Shown: in pieces, positions 37,470 to 50,240 of the stretch
Numbering within the stretch: the first letter of the stretch is position 1
How the letters are laid out: each line of letters begins with the position of its first letter
From: Antedon mediterranea
Taxonomy: Eukaryota > Echinodermata > Crinoidea > Comatulida > Antedonidae
Assembly (NCBI RefSeq): GCF_964355755.1
Contig: NC_092674.1
Location: 14,513,001-14,577,000 of the forward strand
DNA: 64,000 nucleotides
Reading direction: 5' to 3'
The notes under the pieces: generated by a model
Database searches by the model: none
Seen by the model: the letters and a program-made list of their open reading frames with translations, nothing else
Told to the model about the DNA's origin: nothing
Program-made: the position numbers and the translations under genes

Positions 37470-39297
37470 ATAGGCCTATACTGTATATATATATATTCTT
37501 TAAAATATGTTATGGAAAACAATCATTCTTTAATGATGTTAAAATTAGGCCTACGATCAAATGTATTTTACGCACATTTACCAGGTTTAGTAGGGCGTAT
37601 ACAATTAGTCATCATTAATAGCCCGGTTCAATGAATTCTACAAACAACGATACAATGTTAGGCCATTAACTAATAATTGCAATAACATTATGTTGCAGGA
37701 TATATAGGCATAGCATCGGATTCAATGCATTTCAAAGCAAAGGAGGCTGTGAATGCACAATCGGCAAATCCGTAATGTGTCGGAAAAGCTTTTAACAGCA
37801 TTTTCGCAGATTAATGTAAACATAAATCAAATGATAACAATGTATACGTGTTTCGTTTAATATTAAACCGTATGAAATAATAACGTCACGGAAATTTAAA
37901 TAGATACTAAACGTCAGACAAAACCCGGGGCAGTGAACAAGTAGGCTCAGCTCTTAACAATGTAGGCCGACATTATTGATCGCTAAGAATTTCTATTGGT
38001 TAATTGGTTCTGGAACGCGAGGCAAGATATTTGACCAATCTTGTCATTTTAAATCGGTTGCGCTGCGCTTACGCCCTTACGTTGCTTCCTAGTGTGAACT
38101 TAAATCATCAAAATGATGAATTATTCGGAAAAATTAATTCATAAAAATACGAACCCTCACGCGCTGTATGTATATTTAGAACCGATTTTCGACATAACAG
38201 TTTCGATTGAACAAAAAGTACATTTTTATGTAACGCAATGATCGTTATCTGTGGTCATATAAAAAGAAAAGAAAGCTGAAATAATAAGCGGGTCCGCCGC
38301 CGACGACAAGCCTGTCAATAACCGATGCCTTGGTGTCAATAACCGTCTTAACAGAATGTCTATAATATGGAATAATTGCTCATGCAGAGTGAATAATCAT
38401 ATCTACAACGTCTAGTTTGGAGTACAATCATAATGCCATGCCACCACGAAAAGACAAAATTTGACACCGCATCTTTAAACACTGATGAATATTTTTACGC
38501 GCGCGTCGACTGTTACTTGTTGCATCGCATGGTGTCGGTTATTTAAATACGGATGACCTACGATCGTTGTTTGTTGAGCGTGATTTAAAACTACTTACAT
38601 TGTATATTCTAAATAATACAATTAATCAATATACTTTTCTTTGTCGCCGTTGTCGTGAATAAATGAGTTGATATTGTCTTACCGCGCCTCCCAACTGAGC
38701 GCCTGGGAAGTAGTCAGTGATGAAGTAACAGATAACAGCTTGTTGATTGAAGTGGCATTTGATTTTAAATCAAGGGTCTTGATTTCATATCGCAACAATA
38801 ACTGAGATATAAGTACTTTACAAGATTTGTTAAACAAAACTGAAGTCATGGGGTATTATTATAATATAATTGTGTAGTTCCGGGAATAAACATTTTATTG
38901 TTTATTATAAAAATAATTTTAAAAATTGTGAATTCCTACATATAACATTATACGAAGAAAGAACACTTTTAAACAAGTGGATATTTTTACGATGCTCTGC
39001 TTTACTGATGACGAATATAAGTTGAGTTATTATCAATGTTAATTAATTTTAAATGTGTAATAGATAACAGTATATAGGACATAGATACCTGTGTTCTAGG
39101 TGAAGAATACTTTTGGAAATAGAAAACGTTTAAGCATGAGTTGTAGTGCGGGCATGAGCTGATGAAGATGATATTGGATGAAAAGAATTAGGAGAGTAAA
39201 TATATTTGGTGATCTAACGAAGATGAACAATTGACAAAAACGATAACAAACAATAAACTATAAACATGGTCGACATTATGATGGTAATCAAAGTGTA
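37470..39297. other. Non-coding stretch with CpG-bearing patches
   Basis: Locally GC-richer blocks near 38050 and 38290 (GGGTCCGCCGCCGACGAC, with GTCAATAACCG repeated) stand out, but no exon or promoter can be assigned. Confidence 0.4.
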
Positions 39298-39482
39298 AAG
39301 GCCAAAATTTATACAGACGAGTGGTAACGGTAATAAAATATAGAATCTAGATTTATCCTTTCAATTTACACTACATCAACGTGGATCGGACGGTTTTCGC
39401 TCAGGAAAGATACAGATTCTACGCGGGACAAGCTACGCGGTTTTCCGCTTACCGTTACTGCTCGTCTGTGTAAATTGGCCTT
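39298..39482. mobile_element. 185-bp MITE with TA target duplication
   Basis: Terminal inverted repeats begin AAGGCCAA and contain ACAGACGAG and AGTAACGGTAA-type words at both ends. TA flanks both sides (39296-39297, 39483-39484). Non-coding. Confidence 0.7.
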
Positions 39483-40814
39483 TAAATGGGTAGATATTAT
39501 TACCGGCACAAAAATGAGGAAAAGAAGCGATAATTCTAATCGTGGTGAAAATATGACAGTATTGGAACAATAAATTATCAAAGATAAAAACGTGTTCGAA
39601 ATAATTCGACGTGTCAATATGTGTCACTTGTCGCATCTTGTGAGTGGCCTTCTGGGACCTCCCCCTATGTCATGAACTTCTCGCGTTACATTTTATCGCG
39701 TGCCATTTATCCAAACAATTGTACTACTTTATCTCTGGCATTTTGACTCCCAGTTTAGTTCGCTTTGGTGCCTGCAAGTTACTGATTTTATAATCGCTTT
39801 AAACGATTACACGAGAGTTTATGCTTTTCTGCTTGGAAAATAGTGGATATTAATTTGGTCATAACACTAATAACGGGTAAGATAGGTTTTATTTTTACAA
39901 ACTTATTTTGATTTTTTTTCTCGTATAAATTTACTCTTATAAAGAAACTAACAATTAACATGATCTCATACGACCGTGGCCGAATGCTTGCTTTGCACTT
40001 ATTAGCCAACCCCGTATCCATTCCAACAATCATATAACGTTTATCCTTAAAGCTTAAAATAACTATTTTCATAATGATATTAGGCCTAAATAGGTAAAAT
40101 TCAACTTACTTACGTGATTCAGAGCACCGTCCACCTAGGCTATATTCGCACATCTATACCTGTTCTTCAATTTTGTGAAGATGCTCGTGTACGGATAAAG
40201 CAGATTTGTATGTAGTTGACTTCAACAACATCACAGTCGTACATGAGATATGGATTGCATACTAATGTACGAATAGTGCTTTTGAATCAACTAAACTACA
40301 GTATTGCCTTGATTTTTATCATGAAACAAGTAGGATACGTTATAGTCAAAAGGTATCATATCACTTACCCTATAGTAATAAATAGATTCCTCGTTAAAGC
40401 AAAATATAAAATCAATTAGCTAGATGTGTAGATACTTTTTTTAACATTTTGCCTCGTAACGTCTGACGCAAACATCAACGTATAATACGTCATATAAATA
40501 ACGTCGTTGTTTCTTACATATTATTTAACATTAAATGACAATACAACATGCCTGAGAAACAAATGTGTGGCTTAAAAAAATGTTAGTACTATTTGTGGAA
40601 GAACAAAGAGGTAAACCCGTTTTATTTTGACTTGAACCACCACATTATGACCCAGTTGCCAAAGCTCGTGTTTTTAAGTTCTAAATAACTTTCAAGCCTG
40701 AAAGACAATTTTTTGTTAACATTCAAACGATTGAAAAAAAAGATTTCCAGCTTAGTCCCACTTTGAAACTTTTGTTACTATACTCCACTTACATTTATTA
40801 TGTGTTTGTTGTCA

Positions 40815-41010
40815 GTAAGTCTTCTCGGATAAGAACTATAACCCGTAAGTCGTGTGCCCTTTAGAGAACCTAGTACATCTTTCGAGACGAGTATTACCCC
40901 AGTGTACTAGAGAACCTAGTACATCTTTCGAGACAAGTATTACCCCAGTGTACTAGAGAACCTAGTACATCTTTCGAGACAAGTATTACCCCAGTGTACT
41001 AGTTCACACA
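40815..41010 (+). mobile_element. SINE-tail copy with triplicated 46-bp block
   Basis: After AGTCTTCTCGGATAAGAACT the block AGAGAACCTAGTACATCTTT plus CCCCAGTGTACT is repeated three times at 40863, 40909 and 40955, units nearly identical. The tRNA-like head is missing. Confidence 0.85.
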
Positions 41011-42525
41011 GCCACCACTGTCACACACATTCACCACTTAAAGTCTTCTTGTATTAGTAGTCTTCCAAGTTGCAAAAGTCTTCAGGTTGTTGAAGGCATC
41101 ATAATAGAAAGGAAAAAATAGAAAACAATGTTATTTGATCAAATATGTTTCGATCTTCCAATTAAATGTCGGTGCCAGAGGCTAATTTTATAATCAGGGT
41201 TACAGTGCGATGATTTAACTGGGTGGAAACACCGCGCCGACGTATTTTATTTTATTTTTTTGTTACCTCTCAATTTAATTCATACTTATTCTTTTAAATG
41301 CAAGAGAGAAAATTGCATGACTACCATATCCTCACAAATAAGTAATTTGTACTATTATATTCAGCCGTTTTATTGCATTTTCGTAGGGAGAGTGTGTGGA
41401 ATGTGTTTACATTTGTGTGTGTCATATTATCGCATTTGTATATATAAATAAGATGACTGATTGTCACTCACAGATTTTAAATTGGGTGTTCACATTAGGA
41501 AATAAGAACTTTCATCGAAAGTGTTGCCGAATGACAGCTTTGTGGGTTAAACCATGTTTGTGCTGCGGATGGGTTAAAGCTATAAACATCGCTATTAAAT
41601 CACAGTTAAATCTCTTTTTCATTTTACTAGCAATATTAAGGAGGTAATTTATCACTTGTTACACGACCTTCGCAGGAAACAACATATCTCTTTTAGACTT
41701 GATGTCTAAGAAATCATAAATCTGTTACAGTATATACAAAGTTTATTTTCCATAACTGTCATGTGATTACGTCGTGTTTCGTTAAGCTATAAGCGATATA
41801 CTATATACTACTAGTGTACAGAAATTCATATTTTTGTTTATAACTTAATTAACTTTTACTTTAGTAGAGCCATGGCTAAGATGAGAACGAATGGCAACAT
41901 CATAACCTTTTTTAGGCATCATAATATTATTAGTCCACCATTGGTGTTATAAAAAGTATTGTATTGACGACTTCTACTAAATAAAAACAAGCATTTTCTT
42001 ACACAAAAACGCCGCTCGACATTTTAACATTAAACATTGTTCTTTTGATTAATTTATGATTAATTATTAAAAAGATGTCCTTTAATCGCAAAAATACATA
42101 CAAATCACAGATAGTTCTTCAATTATGAATCACATGCCCATTTTTGCACTAGTTAATTGTATTGATTGATTGATTGATTTTATTTGATATTCATACACAA
42201 AAGTTAAAATATACAATTTACAAAAAGAATACCAGGATAACCCATTAAGTCGACAAATAAAAGTAAACTTATTTCCAATGGGGTCCAATCCGTATTAACT
42301 GAAAAAGTGAGTATACACAGCATTTGAAAGAAGACATGTGTACCTTTCCAACAATGAATTATTTGCCAACAAATATTAATTTACTAATTCAAAAATGTCA
42401 TTTAAAAATGGTCAATTTTGAACTTCACTGTGCTGTAGCCTGTTTATGTGTGACCTCAACCTGTACTGTAGGAATGCAATTACTGAATAGACAACGTGAC
42501 TTCATGGTGCTGGTATACAAGTGAG
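41011..42525. other. Upstream flank of gene B, no gene seen
   Basis: Contains a GATT microsatellite near 42160 and AT-rich DNA; the latter could be the tail of a minus-strand retroelement. Confidence 0.4.
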
Positions 42526-42625
42526 AAAATTCTGCCCAGTCTGTTGATTCGCGTCAACCAATCAAAGGGCGAGAATCCAAAATCGTTCAACCGTGAGCCC
42601 TCATAGACTCTCTTTTCCCAGACGT
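42526..42625 (+). repeat. Dispersed ~100-bp repeat upstream of gene B (copy 1)
   Basis: From GTGAGAAAATTCT through CCCTCATAGAC this block matches 63905-64000 in the same orientation with few differences, including a CAACCAATCAAA core. Confidence 0.7.
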
Positions 42626-42671
42626 TTTCGCAAAACTGTCAGCCTTAGATACTACAGATACCACTATAAAA
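42558..42671 (+). promoter_or_regulatory. Candidate gene B promoter (CCAAT at 42558, TATAAAA at 42665)
   Basis: A CCAAT box sits inside a ~100-bp block (42526-42625) that recurs at 63905-64000, and a TATAAAA lies about 100 bp further on. The gene B ATG is about 285 bp downstream with a splice acceptor between, so a short non-coding first exon would fit. This is inference from motif spacing only. Confidence 0.3.
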
Positions 42672-42955
42672 CAGCTTATTAATGAATATGTCCTCCTGGG
42701 ACATTGCTGGCTAGAGCCGCGGCGTGATAAAGAGTAGGCCTACTATAGTTTTGAAAAGAAACAGCTCAACGCCAGAGATTCGGTTTTTTTTCTTTTTAAA
42801 TAAAACAATTATAAGCATTTTGATAATCAAATTCCAGCTTCTCACATACTTTTAGTCCCCATTCTCTAAGTTTTTATATCGAATAGGAATGAAATTTTAA
42901 TGACCACACACATTTATTTTAATTACAGGTCGTATGATACGATAATTGAAGCATT

Positions 42956-43934
42956 ATGTATTCATCGTGGATATCTGCAATCGTCACCCTGGCTCTAATC
43001 TCAGATTGTTATGGACAAGTTAGAGAGCCAAAAATAACTCGTACTGTTCATGCACGTACATCAACTAATACCCAGCGGACTTCAGGGGCAAGAGGTAATA
43101 CATTAAAAAAGAGACCTGTTCTTCAAACTCCGGACCCAAGATCTTCCATCATCACTAAAATCGATGAGCTGCACACAGCAGTGGAGACGCAAAGAAACGT
43201 GTTTGTTACGCACAAAAGAGACTTTGACAACCACATTTCGTCAATCGAACGCAGGTTCTCTGAGATGTCCAGTAAGATGCAATTTCTTTTGAATAAGAAT
43301 ATAGATCTTGAAAATCAATTAAAGTCAATAAACGAAAAGTTTGTGCTTGTTCCAAAGGAAAAGGTGCAGCAAAATGATGGTGAGCTTGGTAATAACACTG
43401 TTACCCAAGCACGTTCTGTTTCCAAATCTGCAGTTGAAGATTATCTGTCAAACAGAGGTGCTGAGCTTATTGAAATGATGCCACCACAAAAAAAGGCGAA
43501 AGTTCCTCAGAAGTCTACTTCTGCTCGATCTGGAAATCATAAAAATTATTTAGTTAATAACAACAGTTCTAACAAACAAAAACCAGACTACGTTAGCGAT
43601 GCATTGTTAAGACTTTTCGCACAGGACAAACATACACACGATCGATTGTTGACACTGGAAGCAAAGATCACAGCTTTTGATGTCGCAGAATCTGTTACCA
43701 CTACCATTATTGTTGAGGCATGTAATGAAACAGACAGCACTACTGAAATATTGGAATTAAAGGATATGGAAAAAAGAGTCGGCGATTTGGAGAAAAAAAT
43801 TGAATGGAATAATATAAATTCACCTTATGACTTAAAAGAGGAGCAAACTAATAAGATAGGCGTAATTGAAGCACGTGGATCAAAAAGGTCTAAGTACAAA
43901 AATGAGGTCTATGACGCCAGGGCAGCAGCGACTG
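42956..43934 (+). CDS. Gene B coding exon 1: signal peptide and stalk
   Basis: The ATG at 42956 lies 27 nt after an acceptor ending at 42928 (TTACAG). The exon ends at donor ACTG/GTATGT in phase 1; a stop appears two codons beyond the donor. It contains the signal peptide, basic spacer, two coiled-coil blocks and the conserved stalk motif. Confidence 0.9.
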
Positions 43935-45035
43935 GTATGTGAATCCTATTTAAAGTAACGCTATTACTTTCCTCCCTTAAATCTGGGTGGGGCAGTGTGA
44001 ACTAATATAATAGCATTATGATGATTAAAGTCACTCAAATAATTTAAACTTTGATAAACATCAATAACAAATTCATCTTTTTTCTTCATTTTATTTCATT
44101 AGAAGCCAGGAAGTCACTGTTTTCTGCAGCACGTACAACTGTATTTTACGGCAGTGATAAAAACGCTCTCAACATCACGTTCAATCACATATACGTCAAC
44201 AAAGGAAAACATTTTCTATATAATAGTACGTTTGTATGTCATCTCGATGGATTCTACTTTTTCACATTTACGTAAGTTATAATTAAAAATGTTTATTGAT
44301 CGTCACACAAAGGGGGAACTGTAGCTTAGTTGACGTTTTTCCTTTCCATGTCCAGGGTTAAACTCCATAAGCACGATAAATTATATTATTATTAGAATGC
44401 ATATTACATTTTATTTTTAAACGTTGGTGAATTTCCCTTAAAGACACTTTCTAAGTTAAGGACTGCATTTTATGTAAAAATAAAAACCTGTACTATGTGG
44501 GCCTATTAGGAAAATGGGTTCGTCTTTAAACGGTTAAAAATGTGAACAATAAATACCAGCATGCATCTCGCGTGGATTAATATAATATTCTATTTATACT
44601 TCAGTGATGCACCCACTCTTGATCGTAGATCGTGAAGAGATAAGTGTCGTGTAGCATATACTAAAACAATGTACTTATTGCAAAATGCTCAATACAAACA
44701 TTATTTTTAAATTCCAATACTGCATATATCCTCAGTTAACGTTTAAGGCCCATTGGTACGTTGAATTATATTTTCAGCATTTTCATTTCAGTATAAGATC
44801 ACGTGATGGTTTTTTTTCGTACGTTACGCTAATGAAAAACGATGAACCTCAAACAAGTATCTCAGCGGATAGTGATGATAGGAACATAATGCAGACACAA
44901 AGTACAATACTAAAGCTATCATATGATGATAAAGTTTGGCTGCGAGTAGGGCCTAACCGAAAATATGGATTCGACAGTGAAGAAACTAATAAATACATGA
45001 CGTTTAGTGGTTTCCTTATTTATAAAGGTTCCTAG
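42956..45035 (+). CDS. Gene B: secreted coiled-coil C1q-domain protein (3 coding exons, 463 aa)
   Basis: Coding exons are 42956-43934, 44103-44271 and 44792-45035 (979+169+244 nt, 463 codons plus stop). Residues 1-20 are a signal peptide ending C-Y-G-Q. Residues 25-65 are a basic, Thr/Ser/Arg-rich spacer. Coiled coil covers about 65-130 and 215-285. The shared motif YLSNRGAELIE is at 163-173, followed by a Lys/Asn-rich linker. The C1q domain spans about 327-463, with K-S-L-F-S-A-A-R, N-S-T-F-V-C, G-F-Y-F-F-T-F-T, V-W-L-R-V-G-P and the ending T-F-S-G-F-L-I-Y-K-G-S. There is no collagen region. Several N-glycosylation sequons occur in linker and domain. The stalk is about 70 residues longer than in A and C. 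The acceptor 27 nt before the ATG implies a 5'UTR intron; AATAAA is at 45459. Confidence 0.9.
44103..44271 (+). CDS. Gene B coding exon 2: first half of C1q domain
   Basis: The acceptor TTTCATTAG ends at 44102. The exon encodes EARKSLFSAARTTV through HLDGFYFFTFT and stops at a GTAAGT donor in phase 2. Its 169 nt match the homologous exon of gene C exactly. Confidence 0.9.
44792..45035 (+). CDS. Gene B coding exon 3: second half of C1q domain
   Basis: The acceptor TTTCATTTCAG ends at 44791. The exon continues in phase 2 as TIRSRDGFFSYVTLMKND, then the DDRNIMQTQSTILKL strand, VWLRVGPN and the stop TAG. An in-frame open stretch upstream of the acceptor is intronic, because the domain alignment begins at the T-I-R junction. 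Confidence 0.9.
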
Positions 45036-45458
45036 TATAAAACAACTTTAAGATATGTGTGTTGAAAGCACGCTTGTGAGGACTACTTATGACATTGTAC
45101 CTTTTGTAAATATGTATCAATATAAGAAACGGCTGCTATGACCATATGACAATGGATCAATGATGATTTTAGGCATAACAAACTAAGTTAAAGGCCTTGT
45201 GTTTATTCGGCTCAATTTATATAAGGAAATCAATTTCTATTTATTTTAAAGATATTATTTTTTTCCTTTCTCTTTTGTGGCGTAAACACCATTTTAATTC
45301 ATATTATTATCATCAAAATCTTTACATCTTCAATATCACATTTTTGCTATTTTTTCATGTTTTTTTAATTAAAATTGGATAAACTTCGTCAGTGTTATGA
45401 CATTTAAAATGTTGTAAATTCAAAATTTTAATTTTCTTAATTAATTTTTTACAAACAA

Positions 45459-45464
45459 AATAAA
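45459..45464 (+). terminator. Candidate poly(A) signal of gene B
   Basis: AATAAA about 425 nt after the gene B stop. Confidence 0.4.
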
Positions 45465-48435
45465 GTTAAAAAAGCAAAAACAAAAGTTAACACAAAGACG
45501 ATATGCATACTGCATCGTTAACCTTTTTGTCTCCAAGTTGTTTTACACTGGCTTTAATCTACATGTTGTTAAACTTAAACGCATTGCATTTCTCAGTTGA
45601 TTTTTTATATTAAATTTAGGTTTTCCTAATTACCGTTTCTGATTTAGACTATTTAGAGTGGATTAGAAAACTGTATTATAATAATAATTGTCCAATTGAT
45701 CCTGCGAGTTACCATCTCGGTTTAAATTCGATAGGGAAAAGGATAATCTTTCTGTCTATATTTTTTGTTTGTTTGTGGCAATGAAAAAGTAAAACGGTGA
45801 AGCTGTTTTAGTATTGCTTACAAAAAATAAAGAGACTCAAACGGGGAACTAGGAATTTTTTTCGAGTATTAAATGTGAAAACGATGGCATGAAAAGGAAA
45901 AAGATATTTGGTATATCTTTGTTATAGTTTAATTCGAATTGTTTTAATTCTTATATTTAGTGTGTTTTGTTATAAATCATAATAACTGTAAATTTGAAGA
46001 AATACAATTATTAAAAAACAACAAATATTAGACACCCGATTAGATTACCGTAACTTATTACAACTGAAGGACATTTTGCGGTTATTCGATTAAACTTTTG
46101 ACAGAATGTCTTTACAAAAGCCAAAAAAGGAAAATCAGGCACAAACAAAGCATACCCGTATTATTTTACAGAAAAACGTCCCCTGTTACACTTGGTTTTA
46201 TGTTTTTCAGACATTTTAAGACTGTAAATTACAAGCTTATAAACCGAGGAAAAGTGAAATTCAGTTAATTGGCTAATTTTGATATTGTTTTGTATAGATT
46301 TGTGTATTGGTTTTCTTAAAAACCAATGGTATGTTGGTGTATTAGCTATTTGCCAAACAATTACTTGGAAGTTGTGAACGTTATCAAGCTAACAAACAAA
46401 CTTGAATACAGAGACATTAAAGATAAAAAATTCATCACATCAATTTTAATTTTATTTACGGTTGTTAAATTAAAGATTTTGGTTTTTCGTTATATGGTTT
46501 AAAATACCTTTAAATGTAAAAGGTTTTAGTAAACTGTTCTTACTTCCATTGTAATTCATCGATAAAGTAAGTTAATCTGGTCTTGATGCCATTGTTTGGA
46601 TTTGTATTCCTATACTCTTTTTCATTATTATATGAATTATTGATGTGTAATATATTATATATAAGTTTATACGTTTTTTTAAATCGAAATCACAAAACTT
46701 TAGAATTGAATTTGAATAGAAATTGTCTTGGATAATTCAACTGATTTAAAAAAAAAATCGGTTGATCAAATTTATTTTTGATTTTATATTTTTTATCTGG
46801 TTTGTAGTAAGTAACTGCCAAATATAACTTGTTACTGTCTAAGATTTGTTTTGTTTCAACACTTATTTTGTTAAATTAAAACAAATGTCCAAATATTCTC
46901 AATAAACATTTTGTAGTGTGTATAATTGTAATTGTTCTCACCTGTTTTATCAAAGGCTCTATATACCTGCCATACAAAGCAGGGTGGTTTGAGAAAAATA
47001 GACATAGGCTATTGTAAATAATTACAGGTATTAAAATCTATAGGCCTATGTATAAGCTTCAATACCAATTGGCTTACTATTTAATTGTTATAGCGTATTG
47101 CGCTACGTTAAACAATTGAGAATAATCTTATTCCTCCATGGTTAAAACGCATAGATATGCATTTAATTATGTCTGTAAGTAGTGTTACATTTAGATGGAA
47201 ATATAAATATGCGGCCTAAGTTCATAGACTAAATATTGTGAATAAAAAAATGAGTACCGGTAATGTTTTAATAAGATTAATATTAATTGTTTAATTACAT
47301 CCTTCACGGACATTATTATAATGATATTATGGGTAGCCTAAAATCTATAAAAACACCATGCTGCCTTGTGTACTTTGTTTAGATCTAATTTATGTCATTA
47401 GGTTTTAAAACTTTGATTATTTTCATTGTAGATTGACACATTTGTCACTGGTGAGTGGAACACATCACCCTTAAAACTATTATTTTTTAAATATATTACT
47501 ACTAAACAATGTTGAGTATAATACATATGCAATTATGAAAAAATAATACAATTAGAATAATTTCCAACACTAAATAAAAACATGTATAGACTTATTTGAA
47601 TAAAACGATTCATTTTTTTAAATATTTACAAATTAAAATGACCGAAATATAGAACATAATAATAGTAATTATGTGGTTTCATAACCAAGTCAAAATTCAA
47701 TTCAATTCAATTCATCTTTTATTTCAGACAATTGTCCATAATGGTAACATTACACACAAAAAAAGAGAGAGGACCAAAACTTTTATCTATTGGTATATAG
47801 TGCCTCTCTCCATTTGTAGTACATGTTTGAACAAATATTTATATATACAAATTAACATTAAAAGATCCGAATCAACATGATTATAAGAAATTAAAACACC
47901 CTCTCTCAAACTTTATTTCTAGAACAGCCTCTGATATATCATCGGAGTCCTGACGCGAAATTAATTGCACTCCTTCTTTCTCCGTAAAACGTGTTTTTTT
48001 ATTTTCTCTAAATCAACTGAAGATAATCGTGCTAATTGGGGATTAGACTCAGCAGACTAAAATCTGTATAAATGTACTTTTTGCAATCACGTTTGAAACG
48101 TGTTGATGGGGAGGTAAAGTTTGAACAGCATGTGATGGCTTGATTTCTGCTTGAGATGACAACAGCCGGGATGTGTTATGAAGATAACGGATGCTATATG
48201 CCACATTCTTGATAACGGTTTAATGCGCTTACGTTTGCTTAATTTCAGTTCACCTATAATCACTATGATGGCCTTATGTACGACCTTTCATTGACCCACA
48301 AACATTTGATGAATAACTTATCAAGTTCTCAATTCTTTCAAGCTTTGGCGTTCCAGGGCAACCTAGATCATTTGAATCGGTTTACGCGCGCACAAATATG
48401 ACAATGTTATTTTTAACATTAATAGCCTACATTGT
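45465..48435. other. Non-coding stretch downstream of gene B
   Basis: AT-rich. At 47692-47790 a TTCAA repeat followed by TCTTTTATTTCAGACAATTG resembles a minus-strand CR1-like tail. No other feature. Confidence 0.45.
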
Positions 48436-48600
48436 TGCATGGCGAAATCAAATGTTGATATATAAAATTTGCGGTACACTACGATGCGAGAATTCTCACT
48501 CCTGAGGACGATCAAAGCATATTGATCGAAACGTCGAGAAACCCAACAGTTCTTTTCAGAACTAATATATGTGGTGTACCTCAAACTTTATATCAACATT
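48436..48600 (+). mobile_element. Hammerhead-bearing repeat, copy 1
   Basis: Starts GCATGGCGAAATCAAATGTT and ends in TTTATATCAACATT, so the ends are partly inverted. Its centre (48502-48535) has hammerhead-type landmarks: CTGAGGA, a 6-bp stem GATCAA/TTGATC, GAAAC and GTC, flanked by TTCTC and GAGAA that can pair as stem I. Nonautonomous Penelope/retrozyme-type repeats carry such motifs. Compared with the minimal core there is one extra C between CTGAGGA and stem II, so activity is uncertain. Confidence 0.6.
48502..48535 (+). ncRNA. Hammerhead ribozyme-like motif 1
   Basis: Core order CUGAnGA, stem II, GAAA, short A-C/G-U stem III and GUC cleavage triplet. The very short self-complementary ACGU stem III would favour dimer action, as in Penelope-type hammerheads. 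Confidence 0.5.
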
Positions 48601-49350
48601 AATACACAAAACAAAAAACAACTCTCATTTTTATTACAGAATTTTGTATATTCCTGCCAAACCTACAACCACATTTATTTATGTTTTTAAATTATTTTTG
48701 GCTTGTAAACCCTAAAGAAGTTTCCGGCCATAGACTACTTTGACCTGATTCACCCCGCGTACCCCGAACCCGACTACGTGATGTACTATGTTTCTTCCGT
48801 GTTCTTGCCTTGTGTTTGTAAATGTTGTTGCGTGAAATCAAACTTCCCCCATAGCGATGTTTGCAGCACTGTTACGTTGACTGTTCCCACTTGTCCCACA
48901 ATACGGCACTTTGCACCGATACGTCGTTTGTTTCAATTTTGTTGTTGAAGTTGAAAAAAATTACGATTTGACGATTCGTTGTGAAAATTTGTTTTGCTAA
49001 AAAATTAGAGAGGGTCAGGATCTCCGTGATACGCTCCTAGTCTTAGGATGGTCCGAACGGTATCAACGAAGATCTCCAAATTTAGACCAATTTATATTTC
49101 AAAAATTCTAATATGTTCGTGCTCAGACATCTTCCAAAAATGTTCATTTCAATTTTGATGACGTCATTATGTTTTTAGATTAGAATTTAGATGGGTCTCA
49201 TAAATTCACAGAAACAGTTCAGAGCTACTTCAGGTCTTAGAATGGCACAGAGCATACAGCTGATAACCGAAACGGACCAAATATATTTATATTAATATGA
49301 GTGAAGTTTCACTTAAGATTTATTTATAATTTTTTTTTTACTTCACCATT
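48601..49350. other. Locally GC-richer non-coding block
   Basis: 48740-48900 has several CpGs and few AT runs. No conserved translation found on either strand; it could be a promoter or an old repeat. Confidence 0.35.
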
Positions 49351-50059
49351 AGGCCTATATGATAAATCTGTAAACGATAAAAGCTATTTTTTTCTATGTA
49401 TACAGTACCTCGTTTCGGTATTACGTAGGCCTACGTGATCGCATGATTGGCGACCGTTGTGCCCTTCTATTTCTGATTGATTTCTCGTAATCAGTCACCA
49501 TAGTCTCAAACACATAGGCAATTGCCACATTGATGAATGTAATAACTTATAAATAGTTTACAGTATTCAAACAAGCTGAGAAATGATGATACAGGACTCT
49601 AGAGGGGGCTATAAATATATTTAGTAACTTATTTAATTTTAGTAGGCCTATATTCAGTTGTTTCAAACTATGAAGTCATTATTGTTTTTATTAGAATAAT
49701 AATAATATTACATAGCCTATGTAAATACGTGAACGTTTTTTTTTTAGTTGAAACTGCATATTTATAATATCAATTTTAATCTGTAGCCTTCGTTGCCAAC
49801 AGTTATCCAAATGTTGGTGTTTTTGCCATTTTTCCCAGATGTCACAATAGGCCTCCATGCGAAAAAGCACAAACTCTTCTACTGTTTTTAAATACTTTAT
49901 ATATACAGTTTCGTCTATGTTCATTTCAATGTAGTAAAAACATTTGTTACAACATTATTTTAAAAGGGGGTGTTTAAAAAATATTTTTTATATAAGTACT
50001 TATGAACGTATCTATAACTTCCAAAGCAATGTTTTTATATCAATTATGGGATTTTATAT

Positions 50060-50240
50060 CCAGTCAATTTTTAAAACGGTTAAATTCAACCAAAAACTAA
50101 TTGAATGGTAGCCAAATTGATTATTTTTTGCTTTAAATTACAGTTTTTATGTAAATAAATTGTTTGGTCAAAGTGAATATTAACTCTAATATGTGACATT
50201 AAAATGTAATATTCAACAACAAGAAAGATGTTTTGATATG
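50060..50240 (-). mobile_element. Partial MITE, GGGGGACAATACATC family
   Basis: Shares TTAAATTCAACCAAAAACTA, GGTAGCCAA..TGATTATTTTTT and GCTTTAAATTA with the intact copy; both ends eroded. Confidence 0.5.

Noticed and set aside
39788-40072. 94-codon minus-strand frame
   Set aside because: No domain, homology or splice context; composition like random AT-rich DNA.
44685-44791. Upstream coding extension of gene B exon 3
   Set aside because: The in-frame stretch precedes a good acceptor and has no C1q similarity; the domain alignment starts at 44792.
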